Assembly (NCBI GenBank): GCA_009809945.1
Contig: WTPW01000625.1
Location: forward strand, 1 to 64,000
DNA from: Gigaspora margarita
Taxonomy: Eukaryota; Glomeromycota; Glomeromycetes; Diversisporales; Gigasporaceae
Length of the DNA stretch: 64,000 nucleotides
Reading direction: 5' to 3'
Part shown: in pieces, positions 53,920 to 64,000 of the stretch
How the letters are laid out: every line of letters begins with the position of its first letter
How positions within the stretch are numbered: position 1 is the first letter of the stretch
Program-made: the position numbers and the translations under genes
Notes under the pieces: model-generated
Databases searched by the model: none
The model's input: only the letters and a program-made list of their open reading frames with translations
Told to the model about the DNA's origin: nothing

Positions 53920-54979
53920 CAGGAAAGACCGTCCCAAATTAGGAAATTGATTCCAATATGGTTACACACTTCATTGAAAGTCTTTTTATATACAGATTAT
54001 AATAGTCTTGCGAGATTATCAGGTGGCTCATTTGTTTTACACAACGAACTAATTTTGTGGTCCTCATATTGTACTTAAATAATATCTGGTTAATTCCATT
54101 TAATCCCACAGTTTTTATATTACGATTCTTTTACTAGATAAATATTAGATAAACCGTATATAAAAGATGCGTGATTAAATGGGATTAAAATACAATGTGA
54201 AAGCCACAAAATTCGCTAGATTTTTTAGTTCGTTGTTTAACATAAATGCAAGTAACCATTTGAAGGAGATTTCCTTTGAGAAAATGACGATTATCGTTAT
54301 TGTTCGTGAAACCTAATTTTTTTTACCCCTGACTTTATTTTTAGATATCAATTACTGGATAAACAACATAATGTGATTATACAGACCAATCCAATGATTA
54401 ATATTACCGAGCCGTTTTTCAAATTTCCTTATTTGGGGGTTGTCTAAAGCCTTGTACCTTCATATATTGATTTACATACTGCATAAATTGCATTCTTGAT
54501 ATCTATATAACCTGCTAACCTTAAATGCATCAAAAACGAACCCTAACGAGGTACAAGGCTTTAGCCATCCCCCTTATTTGGAAGGATGTTAAGCTAAGGG
54601 TTAGAGTTTTTTCAGAGGTCACAAAGGTTATAGGTAAAATTTCTCACACGCCATTTTTTATTAGTTCTCAGACAAGTTTAGATACTCGCTTATCGTATTT
54701 TCGTTAATTTGTGTAGATCTCCCAAATAAGGATATTTTTAGAACGTTTAAAGATTGATCTACCTTCAAAGCTAAAATATTATATAAATAAAAAGAGAAAA
54801 TTATATAAATAGAAATTGGCACTTTATATTGGATCAAAAATCTCGAAATTGATAAAAAAGTGTCAGACCACCCGATGACCTGACCTCGTCAAGGACTATT
54901 ATAAACTGTATAAAAAGATTTTTAATGAATTGTGTAACCATATCGGAAATAATTTCCTAATTTGGGACGGTCTCTCCTG
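53920..54979. mobile_element. ~1.06-kb long-TIR transposon (GGGACGGTC family)
   Basis: The left arm CAGGAAAGACCGTCCCAAAT, continuing through TAGGAAATTGATTCCAATAT and GGTTACACACTTCATTGAAA to ATTATAATAGTCTTGCGAG, is mirrored on the right up to GGGACGGTCTCTCCTG. Each arm is about 110 bases. The interior contains short ORFs without a domain and a nested MITE (54436-54572). The terminal motif GGGACGGTCTCCCCTG also occurs at 18440 and 18636 and inverted at 17067. No target duplication could be fixed. Confidence 0.7.
54436..54572. mobile_element. 137-bp hAT-like MITE (GGGGTCAGCTAAAGC family, copy 2), nested
   Basis: Ends GGGGTTGTCTAAAGCCTTGT and the inverse of GGGGATGGCTAAAGCCTTGT are flanked by identical CTTATTTG (54428-54435 and 54573-54580). 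The interior TGCATTCTTGATATCTATAT and GCATCAAAAACGAACCCTAA matches copy 1 at 46402-46545. It sits inside the long-TIR element 53920-54979. Confidence 0.8.
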
Positions 54980-55109
54980 TTCTCCCATGCTGGCGGACGG
55001 GCGACAAACATTGCAGATCACAGCTTAGAAAGCCTTACGCTTCGCCTCGGACTAATTACTTTATTATCGTTATTAAATATTACTTAAATTATATAATACT
55101 TTTTATAGG

Positions 55110-55262
55110 CACAATTAAATGCAAATCAAATCCCTAGTAAAAATGATATCAATGATATTCAAGATGGCTCAGGAGATGGAAATAAAGCAAATGAACATGA
55201 TAACGAAATTGAAGTTTTCTGAAGACGATATTGATGAAGATGCGAGATTATTCGAGTAAATT
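55110..55262 (+). pseudogene. Possible orphan terminal exon with acidic C-terminus
   Basis: After an acceptor-like TTTTTATAG at 55109 comes an open stretch (AQLNANQIPSKNDINDIQDG, then SGDGNKANEHDNEIEVF). With a one-base slip near 55220 it continues as SEDDIDEDARLFE and a stop (about 55260). Such short acidic last exons are common in spliced genes, and AATAAA-like text follows near 55390. The upstream part of any such gene would be displaced by the transposon at 53920-54979. Weakly supported; no family recognised. Confidence 0.25.
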
Positions 55263-55670
55263 TATGAATAGTAGACTTTTAACGTCACGACCGTTTACTG
55301 AATCATGATTACCTTTGTCTTTGTAATTGAATATTTATTAAATTTGTGCTTACTATTGTTTCGTCAATATAATAATTTCGTAAAATAATAAATTTCACAT
55401 TATTTTTATTATTTTTACAACTTCTTTACGAACGATTATTTCTGCAGTCACTTAAAATAATTAATTCCACAGTTTTTTTGTATTCGTAGATCGCCGAAGG
55501 TGATGAAGGATTGTGTAGCCAAACCTTATTTAATCTCCTGATAATAAACATAATTTATGAATTTCGATAACTAACCTTTTTAGAATTCAAAACCATTTCA
55601 TTAATTTAATTTTGCAATATGAAGATATTTCGATTTAGCTCAAAAAACCTGCATCATTTTTACCTTTTAC

Positions 55671-55783
55671 CGTAAAATCTCGAAATAACGCGCGGGGGTG
55701 AAATTACAAATTTCGGCCCAAATTAAGCTTAATTCGGGCCAAGATTCGAAATAACGCCCATGACCGCTATTTGAGAATTTACG
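55671..55783. mobile_element. 113-bp MITE (GGGTGAAATTA family, copy 2)
   Basis: Ends CGTAAAATCTCGAAATAACG and the inverse of CGTAAATTCTCAAATAGCG flank a GGGTGAAATTAC stretch and the palindrome GCCCAAATTAAGCTTAATTC. The element in the Helitron relic at 7204-7313 has the same architecture. Related GAAATAACGYCC words also occur at 62655-62800. Confidence 0.7.
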
Positions 55784-55932
55784 TTAAGAAATTACGGTTG
55801 AGGCAATTCGGAAATTAAATAGGAGTATTTAAAAAACTTGATTCAAAATTTTGAAATCGGAAAATGAAATGGAATTGCTTGGAAACTATTTTGTGAAAAC
55901 GGAATTTTATTGGAAAAAATTGGTAAATCGCT

Positions 55933-56119
55933 TACAGCTGTTTTCATAAATACTGGGACAAATGATAAAAATTATTTCGGCCGAATTCGATAAGTTATTG
56001 AATTCAGGAATTGGAGTTTCGGCATTATAGTATTTCGATAACACCGAATTCAAAAACTTATCGAATTCGGCCGAAATAATTTTTATGATTTGTCCCAGAA
56101 TTTATGAAAAACAATTGCA
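55933..56119. mobile_element. 187-bp palindromic MITE (ACAACTGTTTTCATAAAT family, copy 2)
   Basis: The left arm ACAGCTGTTTTCATAAATAC and AATTATTTCGGCCGAATTCG is mirrored on the right by CGAATTCGGCCGAAATAATT and ATTTATGAAAAACAATTG, with more than 70 bases pairing per arm. A diverged copy lies at 10491-10666. Confidence 0.75.
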
Positions 56120-57110
56120 AATAATCGTTATTCTGTCAAATCAGAATCCTGCATTTTAATTCTGAAACTCGGTGTTTCAAAATTAAAAACAGAAAATCTT
56201 ATTTTATTTTTCTGATTTATAATACAACATCCTAAACTCCCATTAGGATAATTAATCAGAATCATTTAATCAATTGGTATCCAACTTTAGTTTGAAAATT
56301 TTTCCCAAGCGTTAATATAAATATGCAACATTTGCTCGAATTGTTTCGTTCGTATCAGTTCAATACAACAATACACAAATAAAGCAAAATTAATTTTATT
56401 ATTAATTTTAAATTTTAAGAGAATTTTCTTTTAAATTCTTATTTTGTATTAATTAACAGTTCGCGAGTTTTATTATGTATTGAGTAAGAAACTGATTTCC
56501 GAACTTAATAACATAGTAAAAACCCAAAAGCCAAACTTTTCAACCTATGCAATAAGTTAACTGTTGAATAAATTTAAAATTTTAAATAAAAAAAGTAAAC
56601 AAATAGTGTATTGTATATGAATTATACTTAACTATACTGGAAATTGAATTCTGAACGCGCATGTATAAACACACGCATTTATTCGCGAATTTAATTTATA
56701 GATGTAAATGTTACATATTAATTTATTTTAAAATGTGTCATTTCAAGTTTTTAAAAGTTTCTTTGAAAAATTGATAAATTCATTTTTTCAATTTAATTAT
56801 TATATAATTTTTATAAATTAAATCATTACGATAAGGATGTACCCTTTTTTAATAATTCGGCCGAATTATTTTATTTATATAAATTTTTAATTGTTAATAT
56901 AAACCATGAAATCATAAAAATTTACTTTTAAAACTTTTATTTCATCATTTAATATACTGAATGCCCCCTAAAAAAACTTTTATAAATCTATAAATATGCT
57001 TTATCAATAGTCAATATCAAAAGAAAAAAATGTCTAAAAAGTAATAACTATCTTGCCCCTATTAAATTACTATTTTCATTAAGTTCAAATTTTAAAATAT
57101 TCTATGCTTG
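56120..57110. other. AT-rich 3' flank of the chitin deacetylase gene
   Basis: Nothing gene-like was found. No clear AATAAA signal lies just downstream of the stop at 57111 on the minus strand, so the polyadenylation site cannot be placed. Confidence 0.35.
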
Positions 57111-58535
57111 TTAGAATAAGGTACTAGATAATTGTGCTATAAGCATGATGGCTACCGTGGAAATTAAGCTGATGCAACTTGTCATCGAAACAGATGATGA
57201 TTTGTGAGTAGAATTTGGTGCGGAACCACCCGAAGAACTGGGATTATTCGTACCGGTACCAGAAGTACTACCACTGCCAACTAACTCACCAAATGATGGG
57301 TAGGTAATATCTGTTTCGGCATATGGATGAGTAATATTCATACATGAAGCGACAGGAACAAGATGTTTAAAAGCTCCTTTGATCTGCGGGTACCATTGCT
57401 GAGCCTTCGACATAGTTCCATTATTTAGTTCATGTTGCAGAGTAATCACTCCAGATGTAGCAAAGGTGCCATTTTTGCCCATTTGGACAAAGCCTTCGAA
57501 AATGCTATCAACTTGTGCCGGTGTAGATGTACCTGCAGGTATCATTTTCCAATCATTAGAGTCTGTAAATGTAATAGTTTGTATTAGATTAGAACGAGCT
57601 CTACACCATTTAACAATCAAATATTTACGTACCAAGATTCCAGATATCAGTTGACATGCCGAGTTGCTGAGCAATCGCACGAACTCGATCATCAACATCA
57701 CCAAAAGGCTATTAACAGATAAAATAAGGATAAATTATATAAGTCTAGTTCTTAATCGATTATTTTTATATTATGAAAGTGACGCTTACAGGTCGCCAGC
57801 AACGAGGCGTTACACCAATGACATATTTAATAGCTTTTCTAGTGTAGTATAATTCCGCGAGCACTTGATCATTGGTAAGGGTAGTCATATAGGGATGAGA
57901 CCATGTGTGAACACAAATTTGATGCCCATCAGCGTAAGCTCTTTTAGCTTCGTTTGTCCAATCGGCAACATTTGATCCAATAAAATACATAGTCGCTCTT
58001 TGATTTTGTCCCTTAAGGAAGTCATAAAATTCAGTATGCGAGCAGTTTGGACCGTCATCGTATGTTAATCCCCAGGAACCTTCGAAAATTTAATAGTCAA
58101 TATTAGTAACAAAAATATAACCAATTTCGATATGGAAATTTACAAAAAAAAAAAAAAATTTTAGCATATTATTACAATTTAGTCATTACCAGGTTCAGGA
58201 CAAAAAGAAATATCGGGATTTAGTCCAGGAGCTTTGGGGTTTACGCAGTTTTTAAAGGACCACCAACAATTTGGGTCGCTAGCAGAATAAGTACTCAAAT
58301 CTAAAGCTCCATTGACCAATTTATTAGGTGGAATATTGGGTACCATAGCCCAATTGAGCGACTTATTGAGTTGCTGGAACTCAGGTGTGGTAAACGTTTC
58401 GGCTCCAGGTGTTACCCAAATTGGTGGATACCCAGTTGTAAAAGTGTAATTAGAAGTGTACGGTACACATTGTTGTTGGGCGATTACAGAAGCTATTAAA
58501 GTTCCCAAAATAATAATGAGTGAAATGAACCCCAT
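57111..58535 (-). CDS. Chitin deacetylase (NodB/CE4 family), secreted, probably GPI-anchored
   Basis: This enzyme removes acetyl groups from chitin to give chitosan in the fungal cell wall. The gene has four exons: 58535-58190, 58079-57790, 57708-57633 and 57562-57111. All three introns (110, 81 and 70 bp) have GT-AG ends and the phases join, giving 387 residues. Start: the ATG at 58535 opens a signal peptide (MGFISLIIILGTLIASVIA, cleavage near residue 19). CE4 motifs in order are TYDDGP (Asp123 catalytic base, Asp124 metal ligand), HTWSH (His173 and His177, metal ligands), RPPFGD (211-216), DSNDW (238-242) and ITLQH (His281). The domain is preceded by a ~95-residue N-terminal region with WV and CWW phrases. 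The C-terminus is Ser/Gly/Thr-rich and ends in a hydrophobic segment (SLISTVAIMLIAQLSSTLF), as for GPI attachment. No lesion is visible. It is the only intact gene in the window. Confidence 0.92.
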
Positions 58536-59310
58536 AATATTTGACTAAAAACTCTGTATTTTTTTTTTTTTTGTGTGAATATTTAGTTAAAAAATATCAT
58601 AAAATATGCAAAATTTTTAACCAGTCGAAAGTAATGATCTTATTAAATGAAAGTAATAAATGTATAAAATGTTTAAATTTTCTACCAGCGAAAGTAATGA
58701 GGATCTTATTAAAAATGAATAGGAAATTTTTTTTTTAGATAGGGAAAGGGTAAAATCGTAAGTAAGAAAAAGAAAAAATTTGGTACAAGGTATATATTTT
58801 TTCACTGCCAAGAAAACTTTATAATCAATATAAAGTTTCCTACGCCAAGAAATTATAATAGATTGCAAAATGCTCGCAATCAATTAAATACATTTATAGG
58901 ACTTTGATATAATCACATGATTATAGGAAATGTGACTATATAAAGGTAGATTTTATATAGCTGGAAATGAAAGATGATATGAATATATTAGGTTGTGATA
59001 AAATAGATTGTGACTATACCATTTGTAAATATATTAATTGTATTACGTAACCGTTTGATATGCCAAGAAATGTGTGTTACATTTCATACTTTAGGATAAA
59101 ACAAATTGGTACGTACCGTAATCTAAGCAAATAGTACCCCGCATCTCAGGGCTTAAAATCCAATTCCCCGAGTACGTTTCAAACTGATGGTCATCTAAGA
59201 TGAATGAAACTTTGCACGTCCGAAACATGTGACAGGTTGGTCGATAAAATCGAGAAAAAATTTTTTTTTTTTTTATTTCAAAGGTTTGCTCATGTAACTG
59301 CTATTGGTGC

Positions 59311-59313
<3 letters not shown>
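58536..59313. other. Upstream region of the chitin deacetylase gene
   Basis: The first 200 bases upstream of the minus-strand start contain a T-tract (58559-58572 on the plus strand) and AT-rich sequence with no unique promoter motif. An imperfect hairpin with GAAAACTTTATA and TATAAAGTTTCC arms lies at about 58811-58840. The stretch near 59100-59230 is GC-richer (GTACCCCGCATCTCAGGGC) but has no coding-like ORF. Confidence 0.35.

Positions 59314-59343
<30 letters not shown>
59314..59343 (+). repeat. Poly(A) run of 30 after GGTGCTCT
   Basis: Thirty consecutive A preceded by TGCTCT, similar to the two 31-A runs preceded by GCTCTCT at 35742 and 36782. It may be the tail of a retroposed sequence to its left, but neither body nor target duplication was identified. 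Confidence 0.35.
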
Positions 59344-59346
<3 letters not shown>

Positions 59347-59664
59347 ATTCATAACTTAGTTTAAGTTTTGTCTAAACTCTCTTTCTAACTCATTCCATGC
59401 TAATCTTATCATTACAATCTACAATCTATTCAATATGAGCGACGTTAATCAATTAATTGCGACCTGTCACACGGTTTGGTCTCGCTGAAAATTTATATGT
59501 TATAGCATACTTAGGTGCTTGTAATTGTATACGATCAATTCTCTATCTCAAGGTACAAAATTTAGGGACTGTTTTAAGAAAATACTATTATCCGAAAATT
59601 ATGTACGTACGTGCGCATGTACGTCGGCTAATCTGTTATAGAGTTGCACCAATTTTCACCAATC

Positions 59665-59712
59665 AGCATTAGGATACTGGTGACATCGATGATACTGGTG
59701 ATATTGGTGATA
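59665..59712. repeat. GATACTGGTGATATTGGTGA-type microsatellite
   Basis: GATACTGGTGACATC, GATGATACTGGTGATATTG and GTGATATTAGC form three to five imperfect 9-18-base units. No coding frame around it. Confidence 0.5.
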
Positions 59713-59816
59713 TTAGCAGAAAACAGCGTATAAAATTTTCAGCTTATGTAATCTACTTTTTTCCGGCAATTTTTTAACTGGAATTATTTCAAACCCACAG
59801 CCGGAAGTAATACAGT

Positions 59817-60163
59817 TAGAGATGAGTTTCATGCGTGCATTAATGCGCATTCATGTACATGATTATAAATCATGTGTATTTTATCCAATCGAAATTTTAT
59901 ATAAAAATATTATTAAAAAAAAAAAATTATAAAAAGAATTCTTTTGTTATTTTTAATGGGTTCCATCTTGTTCCTTTTTTGTGCTCACTACTAACTTTGC
60001 TTCTTGTTTTTAGGTGCTCTTCTGGTCATTGTTTCTGGTGTTTCTCCATCGAATTTCATCGTTTCTAGGGAATCTTGTTCCTTTTTTTTTTTTTTTTTTT
60101 ATCATTGCGCATAAATTCGCATGAATCCGAAAAATCGTTAAATGCGTATCTTCACCATCACTA
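59817..60163. mobile_element. 347-bp hAT-type element (ATGCGCAT family, short relative)
   Basis: It starts TAGAGATGAGTTTCATGCG and ends CACCATCACTA, with ATGCGCAT-like words near both ends (GCATTAATGCGCATTCATG, GCGCATAAATTCGCATGAAT). The left third matches the start of the 945-bp element at 25622. Flanks AATACAGT (59809-59816) and AGTACAGT (60164-60171) match at seven of eight bases. The 71-codon ORF inside has no domain. Confidence 0.75.
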
Positions 60164-60374
60164 AGTACAGTCACCTAATAATTGTACCCATATAAAGGTC
60201 ACGTTAATCGGTCGGGTGACCAGAATTAATTATTCAATAATGCTATATTATCAGGGAATAAGTATAAAGAATTTATTAATTTATATGTTTAAAAAATTTA
60301 TTAGCTGTGGAATTACTGTAAATAATTTTACAAATCATGATAGCAAAAAAGTATTCAGTTACAATTATATTATA

Positions 60375-60419
60375 GATGCTTGACGAAAATGACGATATTA
60401 TATTGTTTCGTCAGGCATC
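60375..60419. repeat. Hairpin with GATGCTTGACGAAA arms
   Basis: GATGCTTGACGAAA and TTTCGTCAGGCATC pair around a ~17-base centre, with ATTATA/TATAAT pairing outside. Could be a small MITE; no duplication seen. Confidence 0.5.
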
Positions 60420-60429
60420 ATTATATTAT

Positions 60430-61170
60430 ATACAAATCATTTCATTTGTATTAATATATTAAGTAATCAATGGAATTAACATCAAACTAGTTCACAAACC
60501 AAGGTCATAAGATAAGATTATTTATTAATCGGCGAAATTAATATTAGCAAACAAGCTCATAAATTAAGATCATAAAATATTCATTTACCATTATTTTATT
60601 TGGATTTAGTTGATAAATATGAAACCTTTTAACTTACAAATCATTTCTTTCGGCTCGTATGTTTGAAGATCATTTATTTAATTTATTATTTATTAAAATT
60701 AAAAGAGTTCACATATTTACATAAACTTATTTTATTTGCATTTATTTAGTAAATGAGTATAAAGTCTATATAAAACTGTAAAGCCGAGGTTAAATACATT
60801 TGACCCTCGTTAGTATCACCTATTTTGGATTAGATTGCTATTGAGGGTTGACTAATAAATAATAAAAATAACGCACTTAATTTGTGAAACACAACTTTAC
60901 TAAATTTAATCGGGTTATCTTTTGTGCACCAATTATTAAAGATTATTGGCCGTTTTAAGTTAATAAATTATTAAAAAGGCAAGGTTGTATCATAAATATG
61001 ATCGCGTTGTATATGATCTACGCCATATTCAACATTTAATTATTAATTAAAAAAAAATTGTTTTTTTTTGTACTTTGATTACTAAATGTCATTAGCCGTT
61101 TCAAGCGAAAAAAAATGCATAAAAACGGCAAGATGCTGTGTCACAAAAATAGTTGCGTGTTAGTTATACG
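60430..61170. repeat. Diverged direct repeats, no gene
   Basis: Two loose duplications are visible. AATTAACATCAAACTAGTTC resembles AATTAATATTAGCAAACAAG (60475 and 60536). ATTGGCCGTTTTAAG with AAAGGCAAGGTTGTATCAT resembles ATTAGCCGTTTCAAG with AAACGGCAAGATGCTGTGTC (60948 and 61091). No coding-like ORF. Confidence 0.4.
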
Positions 61171-61384
61171 TTATTTTTTGTCAATTATATTAATCTCAGA
61201 AAGGATGGATCGCTAATTTGACCGGTTGGCGCACAATTACCCGAAAGTTCCCCTACAGGAGAAAAATTCGCAATCAGATGATCGCTTCATTTCCGAACCT
61301 TTGGATGCAATATACAAATTATACATTTTTGCATGTTATTAAATATCTGATATACTATATATATATATATTATATATATATTAA

Positions 61385-61760
61385 GGGTAGGGTGAACGTA
61401 GATCATTTTTAATAATGCTGTAATGATCACGTTGTAATCATATGAAATCAGGTGATCAACCAATAAGGGTTGTAAACAACAATGATTCAACCAATCAGAA
61501 TTAGCAATTTTTGTGCGACCTAGGAAATTTGGGGTCACCTAAGTTTTTTTTACCAATATACAAAGGTAGATTTTTTTAAATGATATAGGGTTTAAAATTT
61601 TACTATAACAAATAGGAGACTTCAAATTATATACCACAAAATTTTGGAAAATACTGGCTATAATCTTGAAAAGTTTTATTGGAAGCATATTTTTGCTTTC
61701 TATATAAATTTTTTTGTACCCCGCAAATCATATGAAAATTGATCTACGTTCACCCTACCC
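61385..61760. mobile_element. 376-bp MITE flanked by TTAA (piggyBac-like target)
   Basis: Ends GGGTAGGGTGAACGTAGATC and its exact inverse GATCTACGTTCACCCTACCC are perfect 20-bp inverted repeats, directly flanked by TTAA on both sides (61381-61384 and 61761-61764). TTAA target duplications are typical of piggyBac elements; no transposase is present, so the assignment is inference. The perfect ends suggest a relatively young insertion. Confidence 0.75.
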
Positions 61761-62472
61761 TTAACAGTTATACTACCTTATATCGTTAAATGATATTATA
61801 TATAAAAATAATTATGAAATTAAGTTGTTTGAATTTAAAAGTTAATAAATCTAGTATGTAACATACGTACAGCACGTACTTATATGTATTATACAATGTA
61901 AATCAAAGCTATATGTGGTTATATAATAAATTTTATTAATAATATAAATAATTTTAGAAAGATAATAATTTTGTTAAAAATTTTAAACGTCTCTACAAAG
62001 TTACAGTGCCAATTCATTTATTTAAATGATCTTTTTTTTTTTTTTTTATTAAAAAAGCAAGAAGAAAGAGCTTTTTTAAAGAAATAGGTCTATAACTTTA
62101 TTTACGGCTGATCTTTGCAAAATTTTATCCAATCGTTGCAGTGCATCTATTTAAATTACAATGATTAGGCCCTTTAAAGTTGAATAGTTGGTTAACGGTT
62201 AACCGTCACCCGAAAATTAAACAAGCCAATCACAGCGCAGAATTATCTTATTAATCATGGAATTGTAGCTGACCATTGAGATTTAATCCATGACATTGGC
62301 TGCACTATAATTTTTTATTAACTTTTATCAACGACTATCAGATCAAATTCGGTGCAAATTTTTTCATTTAAATCCTATATACTTGTAGAATGAAAATAAA
62401 AATTTTAATGAGATTGATCAATAACTACAAAACCAATCTCAATAAAAATTTTTTATTCTAATTTTACAAGTC

Positions 62473-63039
62473 TGCTGAGCAAAAATACCGTTCCTGATGG
62501 AACGTCAGTGTTGTTCCTGATGAGATGAAAAATAAAAATCGATTTACATACCGCTCCTGATAGAGCCCTTAGGAGAACCTCAAAATAATCCATAATATGG
62601 CTTCGACTTGCCTGTATATTGATCTTTAAAATAATGCAGTACTGTTTCTGTGCGAAATAACGTCCAAGAACGTTATTGAGACGTGTAATTTTAAGAGAAC
62701 AAAAGCAAAAAAAAATTTTTTTGACAATCAAATTATTCAGTTAATTATTAACTCTTTGAATTACGTGTCTGAAAATAACGCCTATGGGCATTATTTTTTT
62801 AGAAAATATATTTGAGCTAATTTCCATGCAAAATACTTCCGATACTTTATTTTATTTTTTTTTTTGAACTTTTTTGTTGAGTGTTGATCTTATAATCGGG
62901 CTGGGAAGTAATAATAGGTTGCCAAATTTTTATGCATAAATTTATATTTCGCCAGTAGCGTAATTTTTAAATCAGGAACGGTACGTAAATCGATTGTTAT
63001 TTTTCACTATCCATCAAGAACGGTAATTTTACGTCTGCT
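62473..63039. mobile_element. ~570-bp long-TIR element (ACCGTTCCTGATGGA family)
   Basis: The left arm has ATACCGTTCCTGATGGAACG, AAATCGATTTACATACCG and CTCCTGAT; the right arm has the inverse (ATCAGGAACGGTACGTAAAT, CGATTGTTATTTTTCACTAT, CCATCAAGAACGGTAAT). A short tandem duplication of GTTCCTGATG occurs in the left arm. The middle (62655-62800) contains two GAAATAACG-type inverted words related to the 55671 MITE. Flanks resemble the decayed GAATTCAAATAAAAA foldback family. No ORF. Confidence 0.6.
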
Positions 63040-64000
63040 GAATTCAAATAAAAAAATTTTATTGAATTTGACTGGGTATTCATCGAGAAACGGTAGTTTA
63101 AAATTTAATAAAGCCGCGGTTTCTAAGTTTAAAATTTTTCAAAGCATAATCGAAATTTTCTCAACAACTACAAAGTCAAATTTATAAATTTTTTTAAGAA
63201 ATTTGTTGAAAAACTTTTGATTAAATATTTGAACATTTTTAACCGTAGAAGCTGTGGATTTATGCATTAAATTTTATCGCTTTTTTCAAATTAATGTAAC
63301 TAGTCAGTACTTTTTATTACCCATACCCACGTGCTATAAAAGTAATATCATCTATAATTGTCACAATTTAGGTCGATTTCAGTCATTCTTAATTTTGAAA
63401 CGGCTTAAATTATTTCTCAATCGTTGAAAAATTAAATTATACGACCAATTAATAATATTACTTATATTATAAACGCTAATTTGCATAAATAAAAAGCAAT
63501 CAAAATTTATATAAAATTTTATATAAAGAAATTAAAATATATATATATATATTTGCGTAAATTACAGTTATATTAAAAAACTGCTTTATAAATTTAAATA
63601 TAAGCACTGAAGTTGATATATTCAGATGTATTATGAATTCTTGACTGAGAAATTAATACGTTAATAAAAAAAAAAAGGTCATGACCATATTTTTGAATCT
63701 AAAAAAAAAAATAATATTAAAGGACTATATAAAGGAGAAAAGGGTATTCAGACAAAGAGGTGACAAATTGGGATATTTTGTGATCCTATGATCAAATCTG
63801 AATGAAATTTAATTGATTCTCCAGAGTGAAAAGAATCGAATAAAAAAAAAAAAAAAAAAAGTAAAAAATTCGCATGATTAAAAAATTTTACCAACTTTTA
63901 CATTACCACGTAGAACACAATCACATCGTCTTGTACATAGTAAGTTACTTCTTTTGAGCCTGCCACACCTCTTTTTCTTGCAAAATGTAATGTCAATTTT
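63040..64000. other. AT-rich end of the window, nothing recognised
   Basis: Short ORFs only. A (TA)n run lies at about 63537-63552. The first part (GAATTCAAATAAAAAAATTT, CAACAACTACAAAGTCAAAT) is loosely similar to the foldback repeat family of 27-28 kb. Confidence 0.3.

Overview
The window looks like a piece of an extremely AT-rich, transposon-saturated fungal nuclear genome. My best inference is an arbuscular mycorrhizal fungus (Glomeromycotina, Rhizophagus-like). The support is the base composition, one spliced gene with short GT-AG introns encoding a GPI-type fungal chitin deacetylase, and decayed Helitron, Crypton, Tc1, hAT-like and Ty3/gypsy elements. The species call is from memory of such genomes, not from a search.

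Only one protein-coding gene looks intact: a four-exon chitin deacetylase (57111-58535, minus strand). It has a signal peptide, all five NodB/CE4 motifs and a C-terminal tail suited to a GPI anchor. Next in interest is a full-length P-glycoprotein/ABCB-type ABC transporter (20211-24762, plus), which is a pseudogene. It has frameshifts, a stop in the first signature motif, a damaged second Walker A and a 318-bp foldback transposon in the linker.

Layout. 1-760: GC-richer tRNA-headed SINE-like element (minus). 752-4290: ~450-bp tandem repeat cut by a Tc1-size element and two hAT-type MITEs. 5212-5700: relic of a possible secreted protein. 5730-12680: decayed Helitron broken up by MITEs and by a ~2-kb repeat-filled insertion. 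12700-20200: repeats, MITEs and duplications with no convincing gene. 20211-24762: ABC pseudogene. 25622-26566: 945-bp hAT-type element with an exact 8-bp duplication. 26989-28511: a remarkable foldback element, a ~1.08-kb palindrome built of five smaller palindromes. 28560-31560: tracts almost free of C on the plus strand. 32538-40879: a complete but dead Ty3/gypsy LTR retrotransposon, with a SINE inserted in gag and a compound insertion in the protease. 41450-46000: degenerate tandem arrays and MITEs. 46690-48460: Crypton-type tyrosine recombinase relic. 48680-49390: large hairpins. 49535-50777: Tc1/mariner relic with DD34E residues. 52570-54980: long-TIR elements. 55110-55262: possible orphan last exon. 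57111-58535: chitin deacetylase. 59817-63040: further hAT-type, TTAA-flanked and long-TIR elements.

Nothing forms an operon or a functional system in the usual sense. The common theme is layered insertion: at many sites the target-site duplication, or the interrupted protein, lets the order of events be read. I saw no rRNA, CRISPR or credible functional tRNA gene. Two undetermined bases (27878 and 36774) lie in repeats where mis-assembly is plausible.
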